A DNA stretch of 64,000 nt from Merluccius polli (GCA_030340625.1 JAOPHQ010006539.1:118501-182500); one strand, 5' to 3'; positions 18,756 through 29,913 are shown, counted from the first letter of the stretch. Notes: a model not told the origin generated them from the sequence alone. Numbers and translations: made by a program.

Positions 18756-19238
18756 CCCGCTGCGTTTGGTTTGTCTAACTTTACCTTGAATTGGGGGAAC
18801 GGGGCATTTTGATCCTGACATGTCATTATGCATACATTAAATAAATCTGTTGAACTCAAATTAAATACATATGTTAACATATTCAACCAGACACAATGTT
18901 GTATTTGCTATTAACACATTTATTAACACCATCATTTGCACCATTGCACGATTGTGAATCGTGATTTCGTGATTAGTTAGTAAATGAGAAGAACGAGGGA
19001 GTCCGAGACCGACTCAGCTGCATTGATTCGTGAACGAGGAGGAGCCGAGTCTGACCGACTCGGCTGGCATTCGCCGTTCGCCGAGTCGTTCGCGATTCGC
19101 GAACGAGGGAGGAGCTAAGTGAACGACTGAACGAGTCAGTGAATGATTCAGCGCTACCGGAAACACGAACGAACAAACGAACGAACGAACGAACGACGCG
19201 AACCGATTCGCGCAAACGAACGAGAAAATCCACCACTA
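17389..19238. mobile_element. Non-autonomous hAT element (TAGTGATGGG ends)
   Basis: Ends TAGTGATGGGTCGTTCGCGA and (reverse) TAGTGGTGGATTTTCTCGTT are imperfect inverted repeats. The 8-bp target duplication ACTTTGTC is exact at 17381-17388 and 19239-19246. The subterminal DNA is made of GTTCG/CGAAC motifs on both sides (GAACGAACGAACGAACGAAC at about 19176). No transposase. It contains another element at 17515-18228, a CA microsatellite at 18724-18753 and a C-run around 18711-18723. Confidence 0.9.
17515..18228. mobile_element. Terminal-inverted-repeat element inside the hAT
   Basis: CGCTGTGTTCCCACCAAACG at the left end is matched by its complement CGTTTGGTGGGAACACAGCG at the right end; both are flanked by TGA (17512-17514 and 18229-18231). 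A 3-bp duplication suggests a PIF/Harbinger relative, though TGA is atypical. The interior is rich in CGCGATG / CATCGCG words and has (GT)n at 17821-17850. ORFs inside are low-complexity artefacts. Confidence 0.7.
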
Positions 19239-20341
19239 ACTTTGTCTATAGGCTACAGCACAACACATTAGGACATAACAACAATAAACAACACTAAACA
19301 TAATTAAACCAGACAAAAAAGAAAACATTTACTATATAGCCTACCAACTCATGGTAGAAGCACACAAATCTAGGAAAAACGACCAAATCAACAGCAAATC
19401 AACTTCTGACAGACAAAGCAACTGCAAGTCAACTTCGGAAAGGCAAAGTAACCTTTTATTTGTTTGTTCTATTTTGACATCTACAAATTATCGCGTGGTC
19501 TCCTGATTCTCACGTGGTCTTGTAGTTCTCGCGTGATCGCGCGAATCCAGCCAGTATCCAATCCAGAATTTATTTGTGTTATTTATTTAAGCTCTTTTCC
19601 CCTGAGATTCTTTTATTTCAATAGATACTTTTTGTTTTTGTTGAAAGCAGGGTAAGGAAACTTTAATTTATTTTTACAATAACATGTCAATTAATGTTAT
19701 GTGGGTTTCAATAAAAGCATGCACAAGAATATTATTTTCCCTTTTTTTTATGTAGGCCTAATTACCATCAGCTATTCGGTGTTTGAGAGTACCTAAAAGC
19801 AGGGAATCTATTAAAGCTGAAAAATCTGAAAGAGACAGGAACTGTATGCAAACTTAAATATTTTCTTATTTATCGCAAGTCATATCGTCATCGCAATATT
19901 GAACAGTGTGATCGTGTGATGCCCACTGAGGTGGTTTCACAATTATTGGTGGTTTCACAATTATTTGGAGTAGCCAATAATTGTACTTAAGGTTAAAATC
20001 CCTGTTTTTATCTTTATATTAGATAAATAACTTTTTGTGGTGTGAGTTCACCAGTGTAAGGATATATGCTGTTCCAGTCCTCACCTATGGGAGGCGGTGT
20101 GTGGTCACACTGTGCTGCCTCGAGGTAGGCGGGAAGTACTGTGGAAAGTTTCGGGTCCTCAGTGCTTATGCTACGCTCGAGAAGACAACTTGTGTTTGCC
20201 GCCTCATCTTTGATAGTGTTTTGTGTTCCATTAGGTGAGTGAATGATGTCAAAGCACCAGTACATGGTAGATAGCATGTTCAGGTAACTAATGAACCAAG
20301 AATGTCCGGTTAGAAGGTGATGTGTGTTACCGTATGTTGTA

Positions 20342-21149
20342 TAGGGTGACCAGATATGAGTTTGTGAAAAAGAGGACACCTCAGCACTGGAGGCGGGTGT
20401 CCACAGACATGGTGACTAGATATGAAAATGAGCTTTATTGGCCCTTAACAAACAAACATAGAAAATAGAAAAAACACTGCCTCAAAGTGCAAACGCACAG
20501 AAAATACAGACCTAAAGTAAACATTTTCAATGTTTGGCCCTATAAAACAATAACCTAAAAAAATAATAAAAAAATAAAACATAATTATTTGTATGGGCAC
20601 AAAATAAAAGATTTCAAAAAAAGTAATACATGGCTACATGGCCTATGGCTTTTCAGTCCTCCTCACGTGGGGCGTATTTCTCAGATGACTGAATTTTCCC
20701 CAACATACAATTGTTGGGGAAAACTCAGTTGAACATGGATATTTATTTTTTAGTTCATCCGTGAACTTGCATTTACGTTTCAGCATAACTGCAGAGACGC
20801 CACCGGTACATGCGCTCTCTTTGATAAACAAGGAAGCTGCTCGCACCACTGAGGCGCAGACTGACCAATTAAAAGCTCACAGAAAAGGCTATCGATCAAT
20901 GACGGTAGCTCTACAGTCAGACCGTACATATGCAAGGACATAACTCTCCCTACTCACTTCCACTCAAAGCAAAGCGAACAGAACTGAGTAGGGGGGGGGC
21001 GGGACTAGTTTGTGAGCGAACACAATGGAAATTCCGATGTTGTATGTTTGAAAACAAAATCCCGGACGATTTCGAAAATCCGCCCGGACATTTTTTTAGG
21101 TCTCAAAAAGAGGATATGTCCGGGCAAAAGAGGACGTCTGGTCACCCTA
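20342..21149. mobile_element. hAT element inside the 5' LTR
   Basis: TAGGGTGACCAGA at the left and TCTGGTCACCCTA at the right are inverted repeats. The 8-bp ATGTTGTA is duplicated at 20334-20341 and 21150-21157. The 3' LTR has the undisturbed target (CGTATGTTGTATGTCC), giving a direct empty-site control. No transposase ORF; non-autonomous, 808 bp. Confidence 0.95.
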
Positions 21150-21872
21150 ATGTTGTATGTCCTAGTTTATCGTGGCTAGCGTCAGCGCCCGCTCGGGCAT
21201 TAGTCATTTCCCGCTGCGCCAGACATTGCGGTCTCCCGTCTGTATACTGTCTATTGTTATCTGTATGTCGGTTCCATGAAGATGTGTTGGTTAATGTTGG
21301 TTAATGTACACGTACATTTACTCGCACATACACACGCACACACGTACATTCACTCGCACATGCGCTCACACGCACGCGCATTCGCTCGTGCACGTACCCG
21401 AACGTATACGCACACACATTCATTCACACATACGCGCATACAGACGCATTCACTCGCATTCACTCGCACATACACACGGACATTCACTCGCACATACACA
21501 CCCGCGCGCTCACACGCACGCGCACACTCACATGCACGCGCATCCTCTCGCGCACGCGCCGGCACACACATCCACTTGCACACACTCATTTTAGGTTATA
21601 AGTTAGTTATTTGAGAGCTCTTTCTGTCATTTACAATACATGGGTAATGTTCATGAATGTGTGGTTGTAACAGCCAGTTTAAATATATTTCTGAGACAAA
21701 ATAGAGACCAATACCGAAGTTTGTTACAGGTAAAAGATTGTTGAAGTGTGTAACTAAAATAAGAAATTGTAGCTAAATAAGGAATTGTAACTAGATAATG
21801 TAATGTAAATTGTAATGTAATTGTAATCCAAGTCAACAATAAGACTGAATTGAGTAATGCTGTGCCAAGCAA

Positions 21873-21905
21873 TATAAAATGTGAATTTGATTAAGAGCCA
21901 ATAAA
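21873..21905 (+). promoter_or_regulatory. LTR TATA box and polyadenylation signal
   Basis: TATAAA at 21873-21878 lies about 25-30 nt before AATAAA at 21900-21905, so transcription would start close to the poly(A) signal and the second copy of the internal repeat would form the R/U5 part. The equivalent positions exist in the 3' LTR (near 29704 and 29731). Confidence 0.55.
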
Positions 21906-22018
21906 CTCAGTGCTTATGCTACGCTCGAGAAGACAACTTGTGTTTGCCGCCTCATCTTTGATAGCGTTTTGTGTTCCATTAGGTGAGGTGAATTTAAATC
22001 TCTGTCCGCACGATATTT

Positions 22019-22036
22019 TGGGGGCTCGTCCGGGAT
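22019..22036 (+). other. Primer binding site, proline tRNA type
   Basis: TGGGGGCTCGTCCGGGAT is identical to the well-known tRNA-Pro primer binding site of gammaretroviruses. It begins 6 nt after the last base shared by the two LTRs. Same priming tRNA is inferred for this Gypsy element. Confidence 0.85.
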
Positions 22037-22319
22037 CGGCTCCGCCCACTGATGCGTGACGGTTGCTGATCCAGTGATATCTGAACCTGAGACCAGAGAA
22101 GCTGTTCGCCGTCTGCGTTGAGGTGTTCGCTGGTGTATGGCTACAGGGCAGAAGCAACAACGGAAACAGAGATATCCCCCAGTTGGTGTCCAAAGGAAGG
22201 AGGATCAGAGGAAAAGGATCTTGCCTTGAGAGGGAACCGAACTGCAGGGCAGCTCTACATACGTCACCAAGACCAACCAAGAGAGCCAAACATCGTCTTA
22301 CACCACCAGATCCACAACC

Positions 22320-23345
22320 ATGTCAGCGCAACGCAAAGAACTAGTTTGGAAGATCAAAAAGAGCTTATTCAGACTGTCCGGTCCCAAAGCATATGAGGTT
22401 GCCAAAGCCATTGATGCAGACCATGAGGGCGTGGACCGGCTGGACCCAACTGATGAAGAGAGCTGCATAAACCATATCCTTGAATTCATGCATTGTAGAG
22501 CATTGCTTGAGTCTGAGGATGAGGACTTGAGTCACTTGCTATCATTAGATGATGTGGTTATGAATATCATTAGCCAGAAAGATGTTGTAGCTTTGCCTGT
22601 TGTTGCAGATGGTGTTACACTATCGCCCAGTTCAGTCACACAAATCACACACCCAGATCATATCACAACACAACCACAACACATCAGTCCACCCACTCAC
22701 ACGCCACCACTCAGCCTTGATGTACCTCTCATCACACAATCATACAACCCCACTCCACCCGGCAGCCTGCCGACACATCTCTACAACACACCCACTAGCA
22801 CCCATAATCTCACCCAACCCACCATCATGCAACCACATAACACTAACCCATTTATCTCCCTGCAAGATCTCGCCTACTTCCAGCGCAAGGAGTTCAGGAT
22901 CCATGGAGGACAAGTAGGTGATACAACGTCTGACATTACCTTCAACAGCATCTGTAAGCAGATTGAGGAAGGTCTGGCAGAAAAACATTCAGAGGCTGAG
23001 GTCATTAGAGCGGTTCTCCGTGTGATCAAACCTGGCAACTTCAGGGACATGTTGATCAATAAAGACGACCTGACTGTAGTAGAACTGAAGAGCTTCCTCC
23101 AGTCACATCTAGGTGAGAGGAGTGGCACAGAACTGTTTCAAGACCTAATGTGTGCTAAACAACATGAAAGTGAGACACCGCAACAATTCTTGTATAGAAT
23201 GATTGGTCTCAAACAGAAGATAATGGTCATGGCCAAACGAACAACGTCAGTCGTTAAATATGATGCATCCACTATTCAGTGCATATTCTTGAACACAATC
23301 TGTCAGGGCCTAGGAGAGAGACATGATGATGAAGCCCCTCCTTAG
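22320..23345 (+). pseudogene. Gypsy Gag, N-terminal and capsid part
   Basis: 341 codons from ATG at 22320. The N-terminal ~85 residues form a compact helical domain (ELVWKIKKSLFRLSGPKAYE) with acidic turns, followed by a Pro/Thr/His-rich linker and a capsid-like region (FQDLMCAKQHESETPQQFLY RMIGLKQKI in two pieces). The frame ends at 23345 after a frame change; homologous sequence continues (LLRQVLTTTTEESERKRRLG) with a further stop at about 23464. The nucleocapsid knuckle CFFCGEEGHRAVGC is in the ORF 23587-23817. So the gene is disrupted at least twice. Confidence 0.8.
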
Positions 23346-23586
23346 TGACCCCACAGTGTCTGATGAGGCTTTACTGCGTCAAGTGCTAACGACCACGACC
23401 GAGGAGTCTGAGAGAAAACGCAGACTTGGTCGCAGCTCAGCCAGCCGCAGCTCCAAGGTGACATAGGCCCACGGCACACATGCGGAACCTGAGGAGAAAC
23501 CACAAGGTGGGATTAAAGTAAACTCAGTCACCAAGGATGACACCATCCAGAGACTAAGTACCCAGGTTGAAGCACTAACACGGGCA

Positions 23587-23817
23587 ATGGAGACGCTGAA
23601 ACAACAACTGTTGACCCCGGCTCACATGCCAGATAAGCCCAAAATAGAACGAAAGACTCAGAGACCTTTTGGCTGTCAACATTGTGTCACACAGTCCATC
23701 CCCAATTGCAATCACTGTTTCTTCTGTGGAGAGGAGGGGCATCGTGCTGTTGGCTGCTTGAAGAAGTCAAAGGTGTCGGGAAACGAGACGCGGTCAAGGC
23801 AGAGGGACAACCCCTGA
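23587..23817 (+). pseudogene. Gypsy Gag nucleocapsid segment (CCHC knuckle)
   Basis: Short frame with a coiled-coil-like start (METLKQQLLTPAHM) and one retroviral zinc knuckle C-x2-C-x4-H-x4-C (CFFCGEEGHRAVGC) followed by basic residues. It continues gag downstream of the internal breaks and overlaps the start of the pol frame. Confidence 0.8.
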
Positions 23818-25928
23818 CCGGTCCTGAGTACATGTCCCAACCTCGCCAGCACTCGCCAACCTCTCCAAGTGAGCTTTGTGGTGCCAACACAGCTCAAAAT
23901 GACAACCACAAACAGCCATGTAATTTGACCGCCCCACTCATTGGCCACAGATCCCTATTGAAATGCAGAATGGGAGGTTATGCTGTCACTGTTTTGCTGG
24001 ACACTGGAGCCAATGTAAGCTTGATTGATCGTCAGTGGAAGACCAAATACTTACCCAACCAAGATGTTCGGCCCCTCAGTGAGTTGCTGGATTACAACCT
24101 TGACGTGGCTGCGATCACTGGAGACGAGGTGCCATATGATGGATGGGTGTTGGTGGTGGTAAATCTACAAGGCAATGAAGACCCAGATTTGTCTATTAGC
24201 GTGCCGTTCCTGGTGAGTCGCTTGAAATTAGATAGACCAGTAGTTGGGGTTAATGTAATTCAGGTCCTCATTAGGAATAATACTAGTCGTCCCAAAGTCT
24301 TATCCATTCTGTCTACTCTGCTCGCTGGTGCCTTAGATATGAATGGTGCCACGGCAGGGGCCGTAGTTAGTTTCATCCAGACACAGAAATTCCCAGAAGA
24401 GCAATATGCTGCAGTAAAAGTGGGTCTCAAAGAGGTCACCATTTTAGCAGGTCATGTGGCTCACATTAAGTGTAAAGTCCCACCAAATATTGATCCCTCT
24501 GGTTCTGTTGTACTATTTGAACCAACTCATGACAGTGTACAGCTAGAGGCACTGAGTATGGGGGCGGGACTGTTGAAATTACACCAGACAAACCGGCCTT
24601 TTATCAAAGTGCCTGTGTCTAATCATTCTAAACATGACGTGACCATTTCAAGTTTAACTGTCTTGGGCAGTATTGAACCCATTGTTAAGCTCATAGAGAC
24701 AGACTGTCCTAAAAGTGAACAAAGTCAGTCAGATAATGTTAATCCATCACCACATGTCAGTCATGAGCACGTACCACCACCTACCACACATCTATGGCAC
24801 CCACCTGTGGATGTCGGCCACCTGACAGATGAGCAACAGAAGGTGGTGAAACAGATGCTAATGGAGGAATCAGGGGCCTTTGCTCGAGATGATGGGGACA
24901 TCGGCGACATTCCTAGTCTCCAAATGACCATCAATCTTAAAGACGACATCCCAGTCCAAAAGTCGTATGCCTCAATTCCGAAACCACTCTACCAAGAGGT
25001 CAAACAGTATGTGGAGGAGCTACTTGCTAGAGGTTGGATTGTAAAATCAAAGTCACCCTTTGCAGCACCTGTCGTCTGTGTACGGAAACGTGATGGAACG
25101 CTCAGACTGTGTATTGACTACAGACTGTTGAACCAGAAGACTGTGCCTGACCGCCATCCCCTGCCTCGTATTCAGGACCTTTTGGACACATTGGGTGGTC
25201 ACAGCTGGTTCAGCATTCTCAACCAGGGTAAGGCTTATCACCAGGGCTACATGGCTGAAGGGTCTCGCCACATGACAGCTTTTATAACGCCTTGGGGATT
25301 GTACGAATTCATACGAATCCCTTTTGGTCTTTGCAACGCACCGGCTGCTTTTCAGCGCAGCATGGAGGAGATGCTGACCACCTTGCGTGATGACTGTTGT
25401 ATTCCCTACCTGGACGACATCCTCTGTTACTCCAAGTCGTTCACCGACCATGTCAACGTTGTGCGGAACGTCTTGAGAGCCTTGCAGCGCCACGGTGTTA
25501 AGCTACGTCCCTCCAAATGTGAGCTGTTTAAGAAAGAAGTCAGGTATGTGGGAAGGTTGGTCTCGGCTGATGGCGTCAAGATAGACCCAAAAGACATTCA
25601 AGCTGTAGCATACCCACCACAGTCGGTGAAGTCCGCCAGCTGCTGGGCTTCCTCAGCTACTACAGGACGTACGTACAGGACTTTTCTCGTATCGCCAAAC
25701 CGCTGTATGAACTGTTGCAAGTCAAAGGCAATCCTGATGCTGCACAAAAGATGTGAAAAAAAGGGAAGGAAACACAATTACCCTCCAAAAGCCCCATCCA
25801 ATGGACTTATGACCATCAAGTCATACTTGAGCAACTCATTGACATGCTTTCTCATCCCCCAGTACTCGCCTACCCTGACTTTGAAATGCCTTTCGTTCTC
25901 CACACGGACGCCAGTCAGAAGGGGCTAG
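23682..25928 (+). pseudogene. Gypsy Pol: protease and reverse transcriptase
   Basis: One frame of 748 codons, overlapping gag in another frame. Aspartic protease: VLLDTGANVSLID near 24000. RT: FAAPVVCVRKRDGTLRLCID, DRHPLPRIQDLLD, motif A region at about 25212-25240, GLCNAPAAFQRSME and catalytic YLDDILCYS near 25410. In motif A the position that is normally the first catalytic Asp is Asn (AAC at 25221-25223), which should abolish polymerase activity. After VAYPPQSVKS (about 25635) the frame no longer matches the family; the RT thumb and RNase H continue in another frame. Non-functional as it stands. Confidence 0.9.
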
Positions 25929-26686
25929 GTGCGGTTCTATACCAGCGACAGGGTGGAGTATTGAAGGTCATTGCCTATGGCTCACGAACATTGTCCCCTG
26001 CTGAAAAGAACTATAACCTGCATTCGGGAAAACTAGAATTCCTAGCGCTATATTGGGCTGTGTGTGTCAAATTCAGGGACTACCTTTTTTATGCCCCACA
26101 CTTCACAATATATACGGACAACAATCCATTGACTTATGCTATGAGCACTGCAAAACTGAATGCAGCAGGCCACAGATGGGTCGGGGCGCTTGCTGACTTC
26201 GGGTTCTGTATTAAGTACCGGCCAGGAAAGGTCAACGTGGATGCTGACACCCTTTCCCGTCTCCCACTTGACATTGACACTTATGTTGAAAACTGTACTG
26301 AGGAGCTCAACAGAGATGCTATTCATGCTGCTTGGGAAGGAAGTGAGGCTGCTAAAAGGCATGATGTTGCTTATGTTGCTGCTATCAACCTGGCGCAAAG
26401 TACGGAGTCTCAAGCCAAACCCTCATTAGCTGCCATCAGTCAAAGCGAACTCATCCAAGCTCAAAAGCGAGATACTGCCATCAGTGAAATCATAAGGCTT
26501 AAACAGACAAAGACCGTCCTGACAAATGAAGACCGAAACAAAGCTGGAGGCCTGGTAAAAAGGCTGCTGCATGAATGGGGAAAGTTGTTCATCGAAAGTG
26601 ATTTGCTGTACAGAAGGTCAGATGAGCGAAAACAGCTTGTCCTCCCTGCTGAATATCGGGCCTCTGGTGCTAAGGCACCTTCATGA
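25844..26686 (+). pseudogene. Gypsy Pol: RNase H
   Basis: RNase H of the Ty3/Gypsy type: FVLHTDASQKGLGAVLYQRQ (first Asp), GSRTLSPAEKNY, SGKLEFLALYWAV (Glu), YTDNNPLTYAMSTAKLNAAG (Asp) and RWVGALADFGFCIKYRPG, NVDADTLSRLP (last Asp). The C-terminal part enters the linker to integrase. It overlaps the preceding frame (to 25928) and the following one (from 26571), so frame breaks occur on both sides. Confidence 0.88.
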
Positions 26687-28397
26687 CGACATGGGACATT
26701 TAGGAGCAGACAGAGTCGTCGGGTTGGCACGAAGTCGCTTCTATTGGCCCTTCATGAGAAAGGACATTGAGACCTATGTCACAAGACACTGCCCCTGCAT
26801 TAAGCAAAAGAAGCCTGCCAGTCATGATCGAGCTCCTATGGGAAGCATCACCACCAGTGCACCCCTGGAACTGGTTTCAATAGACTACATGCACTTGGAG
26901 CAGAGCAAAGGAGGATATGATCACATCTTGGTCCTCATTGATCATTTCAGCCGATTTGCACAAGTCTATGCTACTCGAAACAAGTCAGGAAAGACTGCTG
27001 CAGAGAAAATATTTAATGATTTCATGCCCAGGTTCGGGTTTCCGTTCAAACTGCACCACGACCAAGGTCGCGAATTTGAAAACACCCTTTTCAAGACCTT
27101 GCAACAACTGACTGGAGTGTCCCACTCCAGAACGACACCGTACCATCCACAGGGAAATCCTGCAGAGAGGTTCAATCGGACATTGTTACAGATGCTCAGA
27201 ACTCTACAGGAGGAAGAAAAGTCAAATTGGAAGGAACACTTACCTCAAGTTGTACACGCCTACAATTGTACTCGACATGAGGCTACAGGTTTCTCCCCCA
27301 ACTTCCTCATGTTTGGACGCCAGCCACGTCTCCCGGTAGATTTGTTATTTGGCCTGTCCGTGGAAGAGGAGCATGAGACAGCACGAAGTTACGCTGACAA
27401 ATGGGCTACCAGGATGAAGGAGGCCTACCGAATAGCGATGGAGAACAGCCAGCAGTCCAGTGCTCGAGGCAAGAGACTCTATGACCGTCATGCGAGGGGA
27501 GTTACTCTACACCCTGGTGACAGAGTTTTGGTCCATAACATGAGTGAAAGGGGAGGGCCAGGAAAACTCAGGTCCTACTGGGAGCAAACTGTGTATGTTG
27601 TCAAGGAACAAATCAATGACAACCCGGTTTACAAAGTGTGTCCAGAGAAAGGTGGTAAGGAACGCACTCTGCACAGGAATCTCCTTCACCTTGTTAATGA
27701 CTTACCTGTGTTGATTCCTGAACAGTCGAACCAGCAGACCTCAAACAAAACCAGACAGAAGAGAAGGGGTCAAGTTGAAAGACACGAACAGAGAATAACA
27801 CCGGCAAGCTCCGAACAGTCTGATTCCGACGATGAAGTGCCCAGCGCACAGTACTGGTTCAGAGTGCCAAGACAGACTGAGCCAGAAAGGCCAGAGATCT
27901 CCAATCGTGTGCCTCAGCAACGCCCAATGACTGCCTCTCCACTCCGTAAGCAGACAAGATCAACCGTGTTGGCTGAAGAGCCCAGATTGCAGCTGGATGG
28001 AGCACGGGAGGAAGAGGGATTGATGAGTGAACAGAGTGACAATGAAGGTGGACAAGTTGCAGAGAATGACAACGTCCCACAACATGAACAGGAACAAACA
28101 CAGCGTGACACCAACTATGGCCGATTGAATGAGGCACCTGAGTGTGAGTCGGTCCGAAGGTCAACAAGGAGTAAGAAAGCACCTCAGACCTTAACGTATG
28201 GGTCCCTGGGTCAGCCGTCCTACCAGCCGCAGGGAGGTGTGAATGCTGTCGGAATGTTTGGGACACCGTCACTGCCAGCATGGGGAATACACCCAGGACT
28301 GATGTCTCATTATGCCCCGTATGCTAGTGCCACCCTGTGCCAGCCAATCCCGTATCCGATGGTGATGCCATATTCTGCTCCTTCCTACGTATATTAA
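26571..28397 (+). pseudogene. Gypsy Pol: integrase with long C-terminal tail
   Basis: Zinc-binding part HLHDDMGHLGADR...RHCPCIKQKKP, then the rve core with LVSIDYMHLEQ (Asp), HHDQGREFEN (Asp) and NPAERFNRTLL (Glu). FMFGRQPRLPVDLLFG and a GDRVLVHNMSERGGPGKLRS segment follow. From about 27730 to 28397 there is a polar, low-complexity tail (QSDSDDEVPSAQYWF; TRSKKAPQTLTYG) that is unusual in length for the family. Catalytic residues are present, but the frame is separated from RNase H by a frame change. Confidence 0.88.
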
Positions 28398-28571
28398 GAC
28401 TGTAATACACTTGCACCAGACAACACTCATTCACACTATGCATCACTCGCACAGAACATATACACAGATACATATATGTACAGATACACAGATTTATTGA
28501 GGGTATATTGAATTGTAGTTGAATTTTGAGTTTTGTTTGAATGTCGGGAGCCATTACTGTTTTGGGGAGCG

Positions 28572-29843
28572 TGTGATGCCCACTGAGGTGGTTTCACAAT
28601 TATTGGTGGTTTCACAATTATTTGGAGTAGTCAATAATTGTACTTAAGGTTAAAATCCCTGTTTTTATCTTTATATTAGATAAATAACTTTTTGTGGTGT
28701 GAGTTCACCAGTGTAAGGATATATGCTGTTGCAGTCCTCACCTATGGGAGGCGGTGTGTGGTCACACTGTGCTGCCTCGAGGTAGGCGGGAAGTACTGTG
28801 GAAAGTTTCGGGTCCTCAGTGCTTATGCTACGCTCGAGAAGACAACTTGTGTTTGCCGCCTCATCTTTGATAGTGTTTTGTGTTCCATTAGGTGAGTGAA
28901 TGATGTCAAAGCACCAGTACATGGTAGATAGCATGTTCAGGTAACTAATGAACCAAGAATGTCCGGTTAGAAGGTGATGTGTGTTACCGTATGTTGTATG
29001 TCCTAGTTTATCGTGGCTAGCGTCAGCGCCCGCTCGGGCATTAGTCATTTCCCGCTGTACCAGACATTGCGGTCTCCCGTCTGTATACTGTCTATTGTTA
29101 TCTGTATGTCGGTTCCATGAAGATGTGTTGGTTAATGTTGGTTAATGTACACGTACATTTACTCGCACATACACACGCACACACGTACATTCACTCGCAC
29201 ATGCGCTCACACGCACGCGCATTCGCTCGTGCACGTACCCGAACGTATACGCACACACATTCATTCACACATACGCGCATACAGACGCATTCACTCGCAC
29301 ATACACACGGACATTCACTCGCACATACACACCCGCGCGCTCACACGCACGCGCACACTCACATGCACGCGCATCCTCTCGCGCACGCGCCGGCACACAC
29401 ATCCACTTGCACACACTCATTTTAGGTTATAAGTTAGTTATTTGAGAGCTCTTTCTGTCATTTACAATACATGGGTAATGTTCATGAATGTGTGGTTGTA
29501 ACAGCCAGTTTATATATATTTCTGAGACAAAATAGAGACCAATACCGAAGTTTGTTACAGGTAAAAGATTGTTGAAGTGTGTAACTAAAATAAGAAATTG
29601 TAGCTAAATAAGGAATTGTAACTAGATAATGTAATGTAAATTGTAATGTAATTGTAATCCAAGTCAACAATAAGACTGAATTGAGTAATGCTGTGCCAAG
29701 CAATATAAAATGTGAATTTGATTAAGAGCCAATAAACTCAGTGCTTATGCTACGCTCGAGAAGACAACTTGTGTTTGCCGCCTCATCTTTGATAGTGTTT
29801 TGTGTTCCATTAGGTGAGGTGAATTTAAATCTCTGTCCGCACG
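28572..29843 (+). repeat. 3' LTR of the Gypsy element
   Basis: 1272 bp from TGTGATGCCC to CTCTGTCCGCACG. Preceded by the purine-rich GTTTTGGGGAGCG, a plausible polypurine tract. Differences from the 5' LTR include AGTCAATAA versus AGCCAATAA, GTTGCAGT versus GTTCCAGT, CTGTACC versus CTGCGCC, a 10-bp deletion in the CA-rich part, TTATATAT versus TTAAATAT and GATAGTGT versus GATAGCGT in the second repeat copy. Confidence 0.95.
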
Positions 29844-29913
29844 CCCTCCACTACGGGGGTGCAACAATCGCACATCGCACATTTTGCTGATATCGTGCAG
29901 GCCTAGTATGAAC

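Larger units (their letters stand above)
13677..19555. repeat. Long fold-back arms of the host hAT
   Basis: The left arm (about 13677-14097, continuing at 17072-17101) is the reverse complement of the right arm (about 17222-17388 continuing at 19247-19555). For example, GACAAAGTCAGTTATAAACG at about 13970 pairs with CGTTTATAACTGACTTTGTC at about 17368, and CATGAGTTGGTAG (about 13861) pairs with CTACCAACTCATGG (about 19341). The ~110-bp centre at 17108-17221 also repeats directly at about 13487-13650. Thus the element is a near-palindrome split by three later insertions. Confidence 0.75.
19915..22012 (+). repeat. 5' LTR of the Gypsy element (with hAT insertion)
   Basis: Matches the 3' LTR from TGTGATGCCC to CTCTGTCCGCACG apart from an 816-bp insertion plus duplication at 20342-21157. 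It includes a CACTCGCACATACACACG-type minisatellite (about 21305-21590), TATAAA at 21873-21878 and AATAAA at 21900-21905. A ~79-bp segment (CAGTGCTTATGCTACGCTCG...) occurs twice, at about 20159-20237 and 21908-21986. Confidence 0.92.
19915..29843 (+). mobile_element. Ty3/Gypsy LTR retrotransposon
   Basis: Two LTRs beginning TGTGATGCCCACTGAGG flank gag and pol in the order protease, RT, RNase H, integrase (Gypsy order). A primer binding site follows the 5' LTR. The LTRs differ by only about six substitutions and one 10-bp indel over ~1.27 kb, indicating a recent insertion, yet gag and pol carry several frame breaks. No target duplication could be recognised (GATCG on the left, CCCTC on the right). 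Confidence 0.92.
13290..29905. mobile_element. hAT-type element (host of nested insertions)
   Basis: Ends TAGGCCTGCACGAT (13290-13303) and ATCGTGCAGGCCTA (29892-29905) are perfect inverted repeats, flanked by the identical 8-bp GTATGAAC, the hAT signature. Subterminal sequence (GATTAATCGAATTTTCATCG; CAATCGCACATCGCACATTTTG) is of the common fish hAT type. Its own DNA consists of 13290-14097, 17072-17388, 19239-19914 and 29844-29905, with long self-complementary arms; no transposase ORF is present, so it is non-autonomous. The remaining ~14.7 kb are later insertions. Confidence 0.9.

Noticed and set aside
18973..19236. Ser/Arg-rich ORF on the minus strand
   Set aside because: Produced by GAACGAAC repeats in the hAT subterminal region.
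21276..21614. Histidine/threonine-rich ORFs on both strands
   Set aside because: They are translations of a CACTCGCACATACACACG-type repeat within the LTR; same for 29117-29432.
19905..29850. Target site duplication of the Gypsy element
   Set aside because: Flanks GATCG and CCCTC do not match under any reasonable LTR boundary, so none is claimed.
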